Assembly (NCBI RefSeq): GCF_907164905.1 | Contig: NZ_CAJRAF010000004.1 | Span: 186,001 to 250,000, forward strand | DNA: 64,000 bases | Source: Dyadobacter sp. CECT 9275 | Lineage (GTDB): Bacteria; Bacteroidota; Bacteroidia; Cytophagales; Spirosomataceae | Reading direction: 5' to 3' | Shown here: one piece after another, positions 53,901 to 62,093 of the stretch | Numbering within the stretch: the stretch's first letter is position 1 | Layout: the number at the start of each line of letters is the position of its first letter | The notes under the pieces: model-generated | Database searches by the model: none | Told to the model about the DNA's origin: nothing | Seen by the model: only the letters and a program-made list of their open reading frames with translations | Program-made: the position numbers and the translations under genes

Positions 53901-54568
53901 CAAAGCAGGATATCATGGGCATTCCAGTCATCCCGGTCAACATAATGCGAATCGTTGGAAGCGATAATTTTTACATTGTACTTTCGTGCAAAACGTATCA
54001 GTACCTCGTTCACGATCTGCTGGTCGCGGATATCGTGCCTTTGTAATTCCACATAAAAATCCTCCCCGAAGAGGTCCAGCCACCATTTAAATTCCTTTTC
54101 TCCTTCTGCCTCTCCTTTTCTGAGAATTGCTTTCGGCACGCTGGCCCCAATACAGCAGGTAGTCGCAATTAACCCCTGGTGATACTGGAGTATCAGCGAC
54201 TTGTCAATCCTGGGATACTTTCCATACATCCCCTCTATAAACCCAAGGGAACACATTTTTACCAGGTTTTTATACCCTATCTCATCTTTGGCCAGCAAAA
54301 GCTGATGGTACCTTACATCCTTTTTATCCTTGGTGAACTGCCTGACGTGCATATCGTCCACCACGTAAAATTCACAGCCAACCACGGGTTTGATCCCCTG
54401 CTTATTTCCCTCGGCCACAAACTCAAAAACACCGAACATATTACCATGATCTGTGATGGCCACAGCAGGCATATTATCTGCCTTGGCCTTTTTAAAGAGT
54501 TTTTTGATATCAGCCGCACCATCCAGCAGCGAAAACTGGGTATGGCAGTGTAAATGGGAAAATTGCAT
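50918..54568 (-). CDS. dnaE: DNA polymerase III alpha subunit
   Basis: Replicative polymerase catalytic subunit, 1216 residues. N-terminal PHP domain (FSHLHCHTQFSLLDGA, AVAITDHGNMFG), then the C-family polymerase core with GPGRGSAAGSVVAY and the catalytic aspartates in LPDIDTDFDDEGR; the tau/clamp-binding region and an OB domain follow (FMIFRVEDYKGSMEM near residue 1080). Full length with no interruption. The start MQFSHLHCHTQ is the usual DnaE N-terminus. DUF2461 lies upstream on the same strand after 68 bases. Confidence 0.97.
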   Translation of the reverse strand: MQFSHLHCHTQFSLLDGAADIKKLFKKAKADNMPAVAITDHGNMFGVFEFVAEGNKQGIKPVVGCEFYVVDDMHVRQFTKDKKDVRYHQLLLAKDEIGYKNLVKMCSLGFIEGMYGKYPRIDKSLILQYHQGLIATTCCIGASVPKAILRKGEAEGEKEFKWWLDLFGEDFYVELQRHDIRDQQIVNEVLIRFARKYNVKIIASNDSHYVDRDDWNAHDILLCINTGDKQSTPKSKDFDDDKGIPKGSRFAFYNDQFYFKNTSEMLQLFNDLPESLDNTNEIVGKIKNLDLRKDILLPNFPIPDEFKTHTLSEMVGKKELTADVLNQWEYLRHITYVGAKKKYGTITKEIEDRLNFELDTIRNMGFPGYFLIVADFIDAGRKMGVFIGPGRGSAAGSVVAYCTGITNIDPIKYDLLFERFLNPDRISLPDIDTDFDDEGRQKVIDYVVKKYGYNQVAQIVTYGTMAAKSAIKDVARVMDLPLPDANMLAKLVPDKPAYNMTLNRIFTAPLEGEGSLMKKEGIAPEELDNVKKMRAIIAGKDLQASVLQEAVRLEGTVRNTGIHAAGIIIAPSDLTEIIPVSTSKDSEFLITQYQGKIIEDAGVIKMDFLGLRNLTIIKEALRLIKQNHNVDIVIDDIPLDDPKVFELFQRGETNAIFQFESDGMKKHMRDLIPDRFEHLIAMNALYRPGPIAYIPNFIRRKNGQEEITYDLPELEEYLADTYGITVYQEQVMLLSQKLGGFTKGQADTLRKAMGKKQIETLNKMKGDFMKGGGEKGLDLKKLEKIWTDWEAFASYAFNKSHSTCYAFVAYQTAYLKAHYTAEYMSAVLTSSLGNIEKITFFMEECKAQGLVVLGPDINESDRQFNANKKREIRFGLAGVKGSGDAAVEAIIEERNLNGPYKDIYDFITRVNLRTVNKKTIESLAYAGAFDCFTEYHRAHFFSTETGENGTFIERLIRYANNYHAEKSSAQSSLFGAFGGNDSLLVKPKTSDVMEWGDLERLRYEQDVVGFYISGHPLDTFRIELDNFCTCTADEVMFIAEGERRPRHFDKEVSIGGIVTSAVERMSRNGNTFMIFRVEDYKGSMEMLLGGEDYIRFKNYLQVGQFLHIKGKVQNRWKQEDQFEFKILHIQLLTEIREKLCKKIKIKLPLEHIDERMIQILNDAFSSNPGHCMVNMTVTDPDTRIEVEMLSRGYRVAPSNELFKTLGLMEGVKFFLN

Positions 54569-54636
54569 ATTTGGTATTTTGTATGGAAGACTTAGAAACT
54601 GATAATCCGGGTCGTAAATCTGATTTGCGGGGCAGA

Positions 54637-55308
54637 CTATTCCTCCGCCGGAGCGTGAAGTATATAATTCATATAATCGCAGTATGGTTTCAATAGCCTG
54701 ATCCCATTAACTATATTTTCTGCAAAACCTTTGGAAGTCACCTCCTTATCAGTATAACGATGCATGAAAAATAATTCCTTTCGTTTCAGCAGTTCCGTTT
54801 CCGGATGATCTTTGGGGTATCCCTTCGGTGTTGTCTTCAGAACGGATCCATGAATTTCCGGAAAATAGGCCTGAAATTCCGCTTTATTTATGATATCCTT
54901 GATTTCCTGCGCATTATAATCAATTTCCTGGCGGTATTTTGCCAGTTGCTCCGTGGTTGGATCCCACATGCCCCCTCCTAGGAACGATTCCCCGTCAGGC
55001 TGGATATGGAGATAGTAATCCACACGACCCGCCCCTCTTCCTCCCGGGCCGATCCCGGCACTCAGGTTACGCTTGTAAGGCGACTTATCCTTTGAAAAAC
55101 GGATGTCCCGGTTAATTCTGAAAATACAGTCTTTCACCGTGAGGTTGCCCAGATCCTGAAATTTACCAACTTCTGAGATCAGGGTACCGACGAGGCCTTC
55201 AAAATCTGCTTTTGCGGTATCGTATCTGCTTCTGTTCTCCTGAAACCATTCTCTGTTATTATTCAGGGCCAGTGATCTTAAAAATTCGAGTGTTGCATGC
55301 TGAAGCAT
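54637..55308 (-). CDS. DUF2461 family protein
   Basis: A 223-residue protein of the DUF2461/TIGR02453 family, widespread but of unknown function. Family signatures are FLRSLALNNNREWFQENR at the N-terminus, RINRDIRFSKDKSPYK, and GGRGAGRVDYYLHIQPDGESFLGGGMW; LKTTPKGYPKDHP follows. Charged, without signal peptide. It lies upstream of dnaE and diverges from the toxin-antitoxin pair. Confidence 0.88.
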   Translation of the reverse strand: MLQHATLEFLRSLALNNNREWFQENRSRYDTAKADFEGLVGTLISEVGKFQDLGNLTVKDCIFRINRDIRFSKDKSPYKRNLSAGIGPGGRGAGRVDYYLHIQPDGESFLGGGMWDPTTEQLAKYRQEIDYNAQEIKDIINKAEFQAYFPEIHGSVLKTTPKGYPKDHPETELLKRKELFFMHRYTDKEVTSKGFAENIVNGIRLLKPYCDYMNYILHAPAEE

Positions 55309-55499
55309 AGGTATTCTGCTAGTCTTTTTTACTGAAATAAAAGTCTTACTAAAACCGTTGGAGACATTGTCAAATTTCCGGAACGGGCCGTCCGACTTCT
55401 ATTATTTTCAAATTTACTACGATTTTCTGATTCAATTTAACGAATTTTGGGAATTGAGAGAAGGAATATTTCTTTAAAACTGATAATCAACTGAAAGCT

Positions 55500-55727
55500 A
55501 TGAACCTTCAATTTTTGTCAAACGAAAAGGGCAAGAAGACGGCCGTCGTGATACCTATTAAGGATTGGGAAGAGATTCAGGAAAAGTTAAAACTAAGTGA
55601 TGCAGACTTTTGGGAGGAATTACCAGAACATGTAAAAGAAGGGATCACAAGAGGGCAAAAGCAGGCTTTGGCGGGAGAAACGAAATCCCATGACGAAGTA
55701 ATGGCAAAATTCACCAAATATTTATGA
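55500..55727 (+). CDS. Antitoxin-like protein
   Basis: A 75-residue protein whose N-terminus (NLQFLSNEKGKKTAVVIPIKDWEEIQEKL) is the short beta strand-helix pattern of Phd/YefM-like or similar antitoxins, with a charged C-terminal half ending KFTKYL. It overlaps the following toxin start by ATGA at 55724-55727, the classical arrangement. The family cannot be fixed from the sequence alone. Confidence 0.78.
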   Translation: MNLQFLSNEKGKKTAVVIPIKDWEEIQEKLKLSDADFWEELPEHVKEGITRGQKQALAGETKSHDEVMAKFTKYL

Positions 55728-56029
55728 GCCTTACGATCCGATGGACCACAGAAGCGGAAGAAAGCTTTGGTGATGTGCTAAACTATCTAGAGGAAAAGTG
55801 GTCTGAAAGGCAAGTCCGGAAATTTGTAAGGACCGTAAACAAGGTTTTGCAAAAGATTGCTGACTTCCCCTATATGTTCGAAGCTTCGAGAACTTCGCTT
55901 CATGTACGAAAAGGATTTATCTCAAAGCAGTGCTCCCTTTTTTATGAGGTCAAAGACGATACAATCATACTGCTTTACTTTTGGAATAACAGGCGCAAGC
56001 CGCTTTCAAAAAAAACTGATCATAACTAG
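55724..56029 (+). CDS. ParE/RelE superfamily toxin
   Basis: A 101-residue basic protein of the ParE/RelE fold. It opens SLTIRWTTEAEESFGDVLNYL, with RQVRKFVRTVNKVLQKIADFPYMFEAS and the late LFYEVKDDTIILLYFWNNRR segment typical of the fold. Gyrase inhibition or mRNA cleavage cannot be separated. Coupled to the antitoxin by ATGA overlap; trpS starts 36 bases after it. Confidence 0.83.
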   Translation: MSLTIRWTTEAEESFGDVLNYLEEKWSERQVRKFVRTVNKVLQKIADFPYMFEASRTSLHVRKGFISKQCSLFYEVKDDTIILLYFWNNRRKPLSKKTDHN

Positions 56030-56065
56030 AACAGGAAAATACATTATTAACTCTGTTTAAATTAA

Positions 56066-57043
56066 ATGCCAAGAATTTTAACCGGTATTCAAAGCAGCGG
56101 CCGCCCGCATCTTGGGAACATCCTCGGCGCTATAAAGCCCGGAATCGAACTTTCAGAACTCCCTGGTAACGAATCCTTTTTCTTTATCGCTGACCTCCAT
56201 TCGCTTACCTCCTTAAAAGACGGAAAACTTCGGGAAGAGTATGTGACAGCTGTTGCGGCCACCTGGCTCGCTTTCGGCTTTGATACAAAAAAGAATGTTT
56301 TCTGGCGCCAGTCGCGCGTGCCGGAACATACCGAACTGGCCTGGTATCTGAACTGTTTCACACCCTTCCCGATGCTCGCCAATGCGACCTCATTCAAAGA
56401 CAAGTCGGAAAAGCTGGCTGATGTAAATGCAGGCCTGTTTACCTATCCCGTGCTCCAGGCAGCTGATATTCTGCTCTATAATGCCAACGTTATACCGGTC
56501 GGTAAAGACCAGAAACAGCATCTGGAAATGTCAAAAGACATTGCCAACCGTTTCAACCAGCTCGCTGGCGAGGAAATTCTGGTGCTGCCAGAAGCAAGGA
56601 TAGATGAAAAACTCATGACCATTCCCGGCACCGACGGGCAAAAAATGAGCAAGTCGTATCACAATTATATAGATATCTTTTTACCCGAAAACGAGTTAAA
56701 AAAGGTTATCAAAAAAATCGTATCTGATTCCACTCCGCTGGAAGAACCCAAAGACCCGGACTCAGATATTACCTATCAGTTGTATGCGCTGCTGGCGTCG
56801 CCGGAAGATACCGCCGCCATGCGGGACAACTACCTGCGGGGCGGCTTTGGTTACGGACATGCCAAACAGGCGCTTTTGGAATGTATTCTGGATACTTTCG
56901 CTGAACCGCGGCGGATATACAATTACTATATTCAAAACACCGGTGAGCTGGAAGAGATTCTCCGCGAAGGTGAAGTAAAGGCACGGGCCATAGCCGGTGA
57001 AACCATATCGAAAGTTCGGCTTATTTTAGGCTTTGGAGAATGA
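56066..57043 (+). CDS. trpS: Tryptophanyl-tRNA synthetase
   Basis: Class I aminoacyl-tRNA synthetase charging tRNA-Trp, 325 residues. The HIGH-like motif is in SGRPHLGNILGAI (residues 10-22 approx.) and KMSKS is exact in KMSKSYHNYI (near residue 196). Full length. Its end overlaps the PAP2 gene start by ATGA (57040-57043), so the two are coupled. Confidence 0.96.
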   Translation: MPRILTGIQSSGRPHLGNILGAIKPGIELSELPGNESFFFIADLHSLTSLKDGKLREEYVTAVAATWLAFGFDTKKNVFWRQSRVPEHTELAWYLNCFTPFPMLANATSFKDKSEKLADVNAGLFTYPVLQAADILLYNANVIPVGKDQKQHLEMSKDIANRFNQLAGEEILVLPEARIDEKLMTIPGTDGQKMSKSYHNYIDIFLPENELKKVIKKIVSDSTPLEEPKDPDSDITYQLYALLASPEDTAAMRDNYLRGGFGYGHAKQALLECILDTFAEPRRIYNYYIQNTGELEEILREGEVKARAIAGETISKVRLILGFGE

Positions 57044-57615
57044 TATCGCTTATTGATAATCTCATTTCGGCTGATCAGCAACTGTTTTTATGGTTAAACG
57101 GGCATCATACCGCCTGGGCAGACACGCTCATGTACTGGGTTACCTATAAGTACACCTGGATCCCGATGTACATCGCCCTTATCCTGCTGACCGTAAAAGC
57201 CGAAAAACGGAGGTCCATTGCAATCATCGTAACGGTGCTGGCGGCGGTGATCATAGCCGACAAAATTACTTCCGGCGTCATGAAGCCCTATTTTCACCGT
57301 TTCAGGCCCTGCCACGAACCACTGCTGGCCGGTTTGGTACACCAGGTGGGTGGTTGCGGCGGGAATTTCGGTTTTGCATCTTCCCATGCTTCCACAAGTT
57401 TTGCCCTGGCCATGGTTTGGTTCCTGACCTTAAACAGAAAAATGCCTTATATCTGGCTCCTTTTGATCTGGGCAGCTATTTATTCCTATAGCAGGGTATA
57501 TGTAGGGGTCCACTATCCGGCAGATATTCTGGTGGGCGGCTGCGTAGGCGTGCTGACAGGCATCCTGTGTTTCAGGCTTTACCTAACTTTTTTGGATAAA
57601 TATTATCGTAATTAA
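57040..57615 (+). CDS. PAP2 family membrane phosphatase
   Basis: Membrane-bound lipid phosphatase, 191 residues with five or six hydrophobic segments. All three PAP2 motifs are visible: KPYFHRFRP (KX6RP), FASSHASTSF (PSGH-like, with Ser-Ser in front) and SRVYVGVHYPADI (SRX5HX3D). Candidates are undecaprenyl-pyrophosphate or phosphatidylglycerophosphate phosphatase; the sequence does not decide. Translationally coupled to trpS. Confidence 0.88.
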   Translation: MISLIDNLISADQQLFLWLNGHHTAWADTLMYWVTYKYTWIPMYIALILLTVKAEKRRSIAIIVTVLAAVIIADKITSGVMKPYFHRFRPCHEPLLAGLVHQVGGCGGNFGFASSHASTSFALAMVWFLTLNRKMPYIWLLLIWAAIYSYSRVYVGVHYPADILVGGCVGVLTGILCFRLYLTFLDKYYRN

Positions 57616-57627
57616 TTGATTTTTATT

Positions 57628-57635
57628 TAATTTTG
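57628..57635 (+). promoter_or_regulatory. Candidate -7 element for prs
   Basis: TAATTTTG, exact TAnnTTTG, 19 bases before the prs ATG. No -33 TTG at normal distance. Confidence 0.4.
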
Positions 57636-57654
57636 CGCAAATTTTCAGTTAGTC

Positions 57655-58599
57655 ATGGGCTCGTTTAACACAGTTAAAATTTTTTCAGGAAGTCAATCCG
57701 AATATTTGGCAAAAGATATTGCCAGGTACTACGGAAAAGAACTGGGCGGGTACACGCTACGTAAATTCAGTGACGGAGAGTTATCTCCAAGTTTTGAAGA
57801 ATCCATCAGAGGCTGTGATGTTTTTCTGATTCAGTCAACCTTCCCGCCTGCGGATAATCTGATGGAGTTATTGCTCATGGTGGATGCAGCCCGGCGTGCT
57901 TCGGCACACTACGTAACGGTGGTCATTCCCTATTTCGGTTATGCACGCCAGGACAGGAAGGACAAACCCCGCGTAGCCATCGCGGCCAAAGTGGTAGCCA
58001 ATCTGCTGACTTCTGTGGGGGTGGATCGCCTGATGACGATTGATTTGCATGCCGGACAGATCCAGGGTTTTTTTGATCTGCCAGTTGATCACCTTGAGGG
58101 TACCTCCATATTTGTACCCTATATCAAGTCCCTTGAACTGAAAAATCTTCTGATTGCCTCCCCCGACATGGGCGGAGCGGCAAGAGCGAGAAATTTTGCC
58201 AAGTTCATGAATGTGGATATGATCCTTTGCGACAAACACAGGAAACGTGCCAATGAAATTGCAAGTATGCAGGTGATTGGCGAAGTGGAAGGAATGGACG
58301 TGGTACTTGTGGATGATCTGATTGATACCGGCGGTACCCTATGCAAAGCGGCCGAAATCATTAAAGATAAAGGTGCAACTTCGGTAAGAGCCATCAGCAC
58401 ACACCCGATTATGTCGGGCAAAGCGCACGAAAATATTGCAAACTCTGTTCTGGAAGAGTTAATCGTCACAGATACGATACCTCTTAAGCAACAGAACCCC
58501 AAAATCCGCGTATTGTCTGTTGCAGAGATATTCGCAAAAGCAATAGGCAGGATCCGTGATCATGAATCTATTAGTTCATTATTTATAAATTATCAGTAA
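57655..58599 (+). CDS. prs: Ribose-phosphate pyrophosphokinase
   Basis: Makes PRPP from ribose 5-phosphate and ATP for nucleotide, His and Trp synthesis. The 314-residue protein has the N-terminal FSDGELSPSFEESIRG, the catalytic VVIPYFGYARQDRK, and the PRPP loop VLVDDLIDTGGT (near residue 220). The start at 57655 is preceded by a -7 element. rplY follows after 42 bases, as prs-rplY order is common in bacteria. Confidence 0.97.
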   Translation: MGSFNTVKIFSGSQSEYLAKDIARYYGKELGGYTLRKFSDGELSPSFEESIRGCDVFLIQSTFPPADNLMELLLMVDAARRASAHYVTVVIPYFGYARQDRKDKPRVAIAAKVVANLLTSVGVDRLMTIDLHAGQIQGFFDLPVDHLEGTSIFVPYIKSLELKNLLIASPDMGGAARARNFAKFMNVDMILCDKHRKRANEIASMQVIGEVEGMDVVLVDDLIDTGGTLCKAAEIIKDKGATSVRAISTHPIMSGKAHENIANSVLEELIVTDTIPLKQQNPKIRVLSVAEIFAKAIGRIRDHESISSLFINYQ

Positions 58600-58641
58600 A
58601 TTTTAATTTTTTTTAACTTTCTTACCAAAATAAATATTCTT

Positions 58642-59208
58642 ATGAAAACGCATGAGATTGTAGGGTTTAAAAGAGCGAATCTCGGCAAGACGGAAGCCCA
58701 GGAATTACGTTCACAAGGTTATGTTCCGTCTGTGCTGTATGGTGGTACCGAGCAAGTGCATTTTTATGCACCGGCGATGTTGTTCCGCGAACTGCTTTTC
58801 ACACCGGATATTTTTAATGTTACGCTCAATATTGAGGGAACTATATACAATGCCATTCTCCAGGAGAAACAATTCCATCCTGTGAATGATGCTTTGATCC
58901 ACGCCGACTTTCTTCAGATTGTTCCAGGCAAGGAGATCAAGGTGGAAGTACCTGTAAAATTAACCGGAACGTCTTCCGGTGTAATGAAAGGTGGTAAAAT
59001 GAATCAAAAATTGCGTAAATTGCGTGTGCAAGGTCTGGCAGAGAACATTCCTGACTATGTAAACGTGGATGTTACGGAACTTGATTTGGGTAAATCAGTA
59101 AAGGTTGGCGCTATTAAAGCTGAAAATTTTGTTATCTTGACAGCGAGCAGCAACCCGATTGCCTCAGTAGAAATCCCTCGTGCACTTCGTGGTACATTGG
59201 GAAAATAA
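58642..59208 (+). CDS. rplY: Ribosomal protein L25/Ctc
   Basis: 5S rRNA-binding ribosomal protein of the long Ctc form, 188 residues: N-terminal L25 domain (residues 1-95 approx., with KRANLGKTEAQELRSQGYVPSVLYGG) and a C-terminal TL5-type beta domain (EIKVEVPVKLTGTSSGV, KLRVQGLAENIPDYVNVDV). Downstream is a plus-strand terminator at 59246-59269. Confidence 0.95.
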   Translation: MKTHEIVGFKRANLGKTEAQELRSQGYVPSVLYGGTEQVHFYAPAMLFRELLFTPDIFNVTLNIEGTIYNAILQEKQFHPVNDALIHADFLQIVPGKEIKVEVPVKLTGTSSGVMKGGKMNQKLRKLRVQGLAENIPDYVNVDVTELDLGKSVKVGAIKAENFVILTASSNPIASVEIPRALRGTLGK

Positions 59209-59245
59209 TTTGTATTTTATTTTTCATGGCTAATAGATGCAAACG

Positions 59246-59269
59246 TGCCGACCTTTGGTCGGCATTTTT
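59246..59269 (+). terminator. Terminator of prs-rplY
   Basis: 8-bp perfect stem (TGCCGACC family, arms 59246-59253 and 59257-59264) with a 3-base loop and five T following (59265-59269). Confidence 0.85.
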
Positions 59270-59302
59270 GTTTATATTTCCCCCGTAAAAAAGTCTTGGA
59301 AC

Positions 59303-59803
59303 ATGGATAAAATCATAGCCCTCAACTGGCAGGAAATGCTGGTCCCCACCCAGTCGCTTCTGGAAATATTTGTAAGAGGGACTATCACATACTGGCTCAT
59401 ATATCTAATCCTGAGATTGTTCCGAAGAGGTACCGGTCAGCTGGGGATCAGCGATTTGCTTCTGATAACCATGATTTCGGACGCCGCCCAAAACTCTATG
59501 GCTGGCGAGTATAATTCTATCCCGGAAGGCGCCGTGCTGATCCTGACACTTGTTCTGTGGGATTATGTGATCGACTACGTAGGTTACAAAAAAATGTTCT
59601 TCGGTGGGCTGGCTCGCCCTGACCCCATTTTGCTGATCAGAAATGGCCGGTTGCTGCGTGCCAATATGGAGAAGCAATTAATTGATGAAGACGAGCTGAT
59701 GGGGCTGCTCCGCGAAAAAGAGGTGGATGATTACAGAAAAGTAAAAACGTGCTACCTTGAGTCCACTGGTAACATCAGTGTCATCTTGAAAAAAGATTCC
59801 TGA
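59303..59803 (+). CDS. DUF421 membrane protein (YetF-like)
   Basis: A 166-residue protein with three hydrophobic segments followed by a cytoplasmic YetF/DUF421 domain. The start at 59303 (MDKIIALNWQEMLVP) is chosen because the upstream part of the frame runs through the rplY terminator. Family segments: GTGQLGISDLLLITMISDAAQNSM and RPDPILLIRNGRLLRANMEKQLI. Function unknown. Confidence 0.83.
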   Translation: MDKIIALNWQEMLVPTQSLLEIFVRGTITYWLIYLILRLFRRGTGQLGISDLLLITMISDAAQNSMAGEYNSIPEGAVLILTLVLWDYVIDYVGYKKMFFGGLARPDPILLIRNGRLLRANMEKQLIDEDELMGLLREKEVDDYRKVKTCYLESTGNISVILKKDS

Positions 59804-59868
59804 CACCCCAATTTCCCATTTTAACCAACCGTTAGCCTACTGCTTACTTAAAACCGCCTACTATCAAT

Positions 59869-60816
59869 TTAAACCCCATACTCCAACCGCGTAAGCCATC
59901 CTTTTATCTGCGCCACCAGTACTTCATTGATCCGTACATAACTTTCATGCGTCCAACCTCCGATATGTGGCGTTAATACAACTTTATTGGAAGCGCGGAG
60001 ATAGTCGAATGCCTCTTGCTGGGCAAAGGACAATTTCCCCAGTTTTTCATTTTCGAGTACATCCAGGCAGGCACCTTTGATTTTCCCCGATTCCAGTCCT
60101 TTTACCAAGGAGGCCAGGCTTACCGTTTCCCCTCGAGAGAGGTTGAGCAGATAAAACGGTTTTTCAAATGACTCAATAAAAGCTTCATTGACCAGGTTTC
60201 TTGTTTCGGCAGTCAGCGGGATATGCAGGCTCAGAATATCTGCCTGTGCAGTAATTTCCTTCAGTGGTACTTCCTCCGCAAACTCATCGCCATAGTGATC
60301 CCTGTATTTGTCGTAGGCCAGCACCCGGCATCCAAAGCCGCTCATCCGGCGGGCTGTTGCGCCTCCATTATTGCCGTAGCCGATCAGACCCACCGTCTTG
60401 CCCATCAGTTCCACTCCACGGTTTCCTTCTCTGTCCCAGATACCCTGCCTCACCTCCCCGTCTGCCTTAACGATGTTATTGAACAAAGCAAGTAACATAC
60501 CCAGCGCCTGCTCCGCCACTGCGTCCCGGTTGCCTTCTCCCGCATGAAACACCTCGATTCCCATTTTCTTTGTCATCTCCAGGTCGATCAGATCAAGGCC
60601 CGCTCCTGCCCTTGCAATAAACCTGAGCATGGAAGCCTCCGACAGGATTTCAGCATCCACCGCCGTTTTACTCCTGATAACCAGGCCCTCATAATTCCTG
60701 AGCTCCCGAAGAATATCTTCCCGCCGATACGATGGAAAATAATCATACGACCAGCCAGCATCGGTGAACATACCAAAAATGGAAGGATGCATAGAGTCTG
60801 CGATCAGGATTTTCAT
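59869..60816 (-). CDS. D-2-hydroxyacid dehydrogenase (phosphoglycerate dehydrogenase-like)
   Basis: NAD-dependent oxidoreductase of 315 residues; start at 60816 (MKILIADSMHPS) chosen because the longer frame adds a hydrophobic leader and overlaps pdxA. The Rossmann motif is VGLIGYGNNGG; catalytic Arg and Glu are in SRGETVSL and DVLENEKL, the His in TPHIGGWTHE. No C-terminal ACT domain is present, so feedback by serine is unlikely. It may catalyse the serine-pathway step or another 2-hydroxyacid reaction. Confidence 0.87.
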   Translation of the reverse strand: MKILIADSMHPSIFGMFTDAGWSYDYFPSYRREDILRELRNYEGLVIRSKTAVDAEILSEASMLRFIARAGAGLDLIDLEMTKKMGIEVFHAGEGNRDAVAEQALGMLLALFNNIVKADGEVRQGIWDREGNRGVELMGKTVGLIGYGNNGGATARRMSGFGCRVLAYDKYRDHYGDEFAEEVPLKEITAQADILSLHIPLTAETRNLVNEAFIESFEKPFYLLNLSRGETVSLASLVKGLESGKIKGACLDVLENEKLGKLSFAQQEAFDYLRASNKVVLTPHIGGWTHESYVRINEVLVAQIKGWLTRLEYGV

Positions 60817-60860
60817 AGGAGCACGGGATTTTTTGTAACTTGCCAGCAAAATGCGAATCA

Positions 60861-60888
60861 CAAAAGTAATAGAAAACGCAAATCCCAA
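60861..60888 (-). promoter_or_regulatory. Promoter of the hydroxyacid dehydrogenase gene
   Basis: On the minus strand: TTG (60888-60886), 17 bases, TACTTTTG (60868-60861), an exact -7. Leader about 38 bases; supports the start at 60816. Confidence 0.6.
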
Positions 60889-60912
60889 CGGATATAAGAC
60901 GATTTTACATAC

Positions 60913-62019
60913 ATGAACGAGCAAGGTACAGATAAACCGGTAATAGGAATTTCACTGGGTGATTACAACGGTATAGGCCCCGAAGTGATACTTAAAGCAC
61001 TGGAAGGAAACCAATTAGCCAAATTATGCACACCTGTCATTTATGGTTCCTTAAGGGTGTTGAACCAGTATAGAAATTTGCTTGGAATGAAAGAATGGAG
61101 CCTCCATGGTATACAAAAACCCGAGCAGGCCAATCCCAAGCTAACCAATGTAATTACCTGCTGGCACGACCACCAGACCGAAGCGGCCCCTGGCCAGATT
61201 ACGCCGGAAGCCGGACAAAGTTCTCTGGCATCCCTTAAAAGAGCTGTGGACGACCTGAAAGCGGGCAAAATCAAAGCGCTGGTTACAGGCCCTATCAATA
61301 AAGACAATATTCAAAGCCCTGAATTTAAATTTCCGGGCCATACCGAATTCCTGGCCGAATCCTTCGCAGTGGAAGATGCACTGATGTTTATGGTGGCCGG
61401 TGACCTCCGCGTTGGCGTACTGACAGGCCATATTCCGCTGGGACGTGTACGCTCTCAGGTGACGGCTGAAAAGCTGACTCACAAAATAGCGCAAATGTTG
61501 AAATCCCTTAAGAGTGACTTTGGCATACAAAAACCAAGGCTCGCCGTATTGGGACTTAACCCGCATGCTGGTGAGAACGGGCTGCTGGGCACCGAAGAAA
61601 ACGAGATTATCAAACCTGTGCTTCAGACTTTTCTTGAAAAGGGACAGCTCGTTTTCGGACCGTTCCCTGCCGATGGCTTTTTTGCCGCAGGTACCTACAA
61701 ACAGTATGACGCAGTACTGGCCATGTATCACGACCAGGGACTCATCCCTTTCAAAACACTGGCCTTTAATGAAGGCGTCAATTTTACGGCAGGGTTACCT
61801 GCGGTAAGAACATCTCCCGATCATGGAACGGCATATAACATTGCCGGTAAAAATATTGCAGAACCCGGTTCTCTGTTACAGGCCATTTATCTGGCTTGCG
61901 ACGTGGCAAAATATAGAAACAACAGCAGTGAGATTGAGAAAAATGCCCTGATTTCCAAACCCCAACAGTCGGAAAGCCAGCATCCTGCCAAATCAGGAGG
62001 TAAACAGCGATTCAATTAA
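60913..62019 (+). CDS. pdxA: 4-hydroxythreonine-4-phosphate dehydrogenase
   Basis: Pyridoxal phosphate synthesis enzyme oxidising 4-phosphohydroxy-L-threonine, metal-dependent, 368 residues. Visible are GISLGDYNGIGPEV at the start, VTGPINKD, FPGHTEFLAE, the C-terminal MYHDQGLIPFKTL and RTSPDHGTAYNIAG. The last 30 residues are a low-complexity basic tail not needed for the fold. It diverges from the hydroxyacid dehydrogenase gene. Confidence 0.95.
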   Translation: MNEQGTDKPVIGISLGDYNGIGPEVILKALEGNQLAKLCTPVIYGSLRVLNQYRNLLGMKEWSLHGIQKPEQANPKLTNVITCWHDHQTEAAPGQITPEAGQSSLASLKRAVDDLKAGKIKALVTGPINKDNIQSPEFKFPGHTEFLAESFAVEDALMFMVAGDLRVGVLTGHIPLGRVRSQVTAEKLTHKIAQMLKSLKSDFGIQKPRLAVLGLNPHAGENGLLGTEENEIIKPVLQTFLEKGQLVFGPFPADGFFAAGTYKQYDAVLAMYHDQGLIPFKTLAFNEGVNFTAGLPAVRTSPDHGTAYNIAGKNIAEPGSLLQAIYLACDVAKYRNNSSEIEKNALISKPQQSESQHPAKSGGKQRFN

Positions 62020-62093
62020 AGGTTGCTGCCTCCAAGCCGGTTTCTGAGAAATATAATCTGACAACATTAAAATAATATTTAAAATCTGCCCTG

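Noticed and set aside
59237..59302. 22-codon upstream extension of the DUF421 gene
   Set aside because: The extension would pass through the rplY terminator stem; the ATG at 59303 gives the normal family N-terminus.
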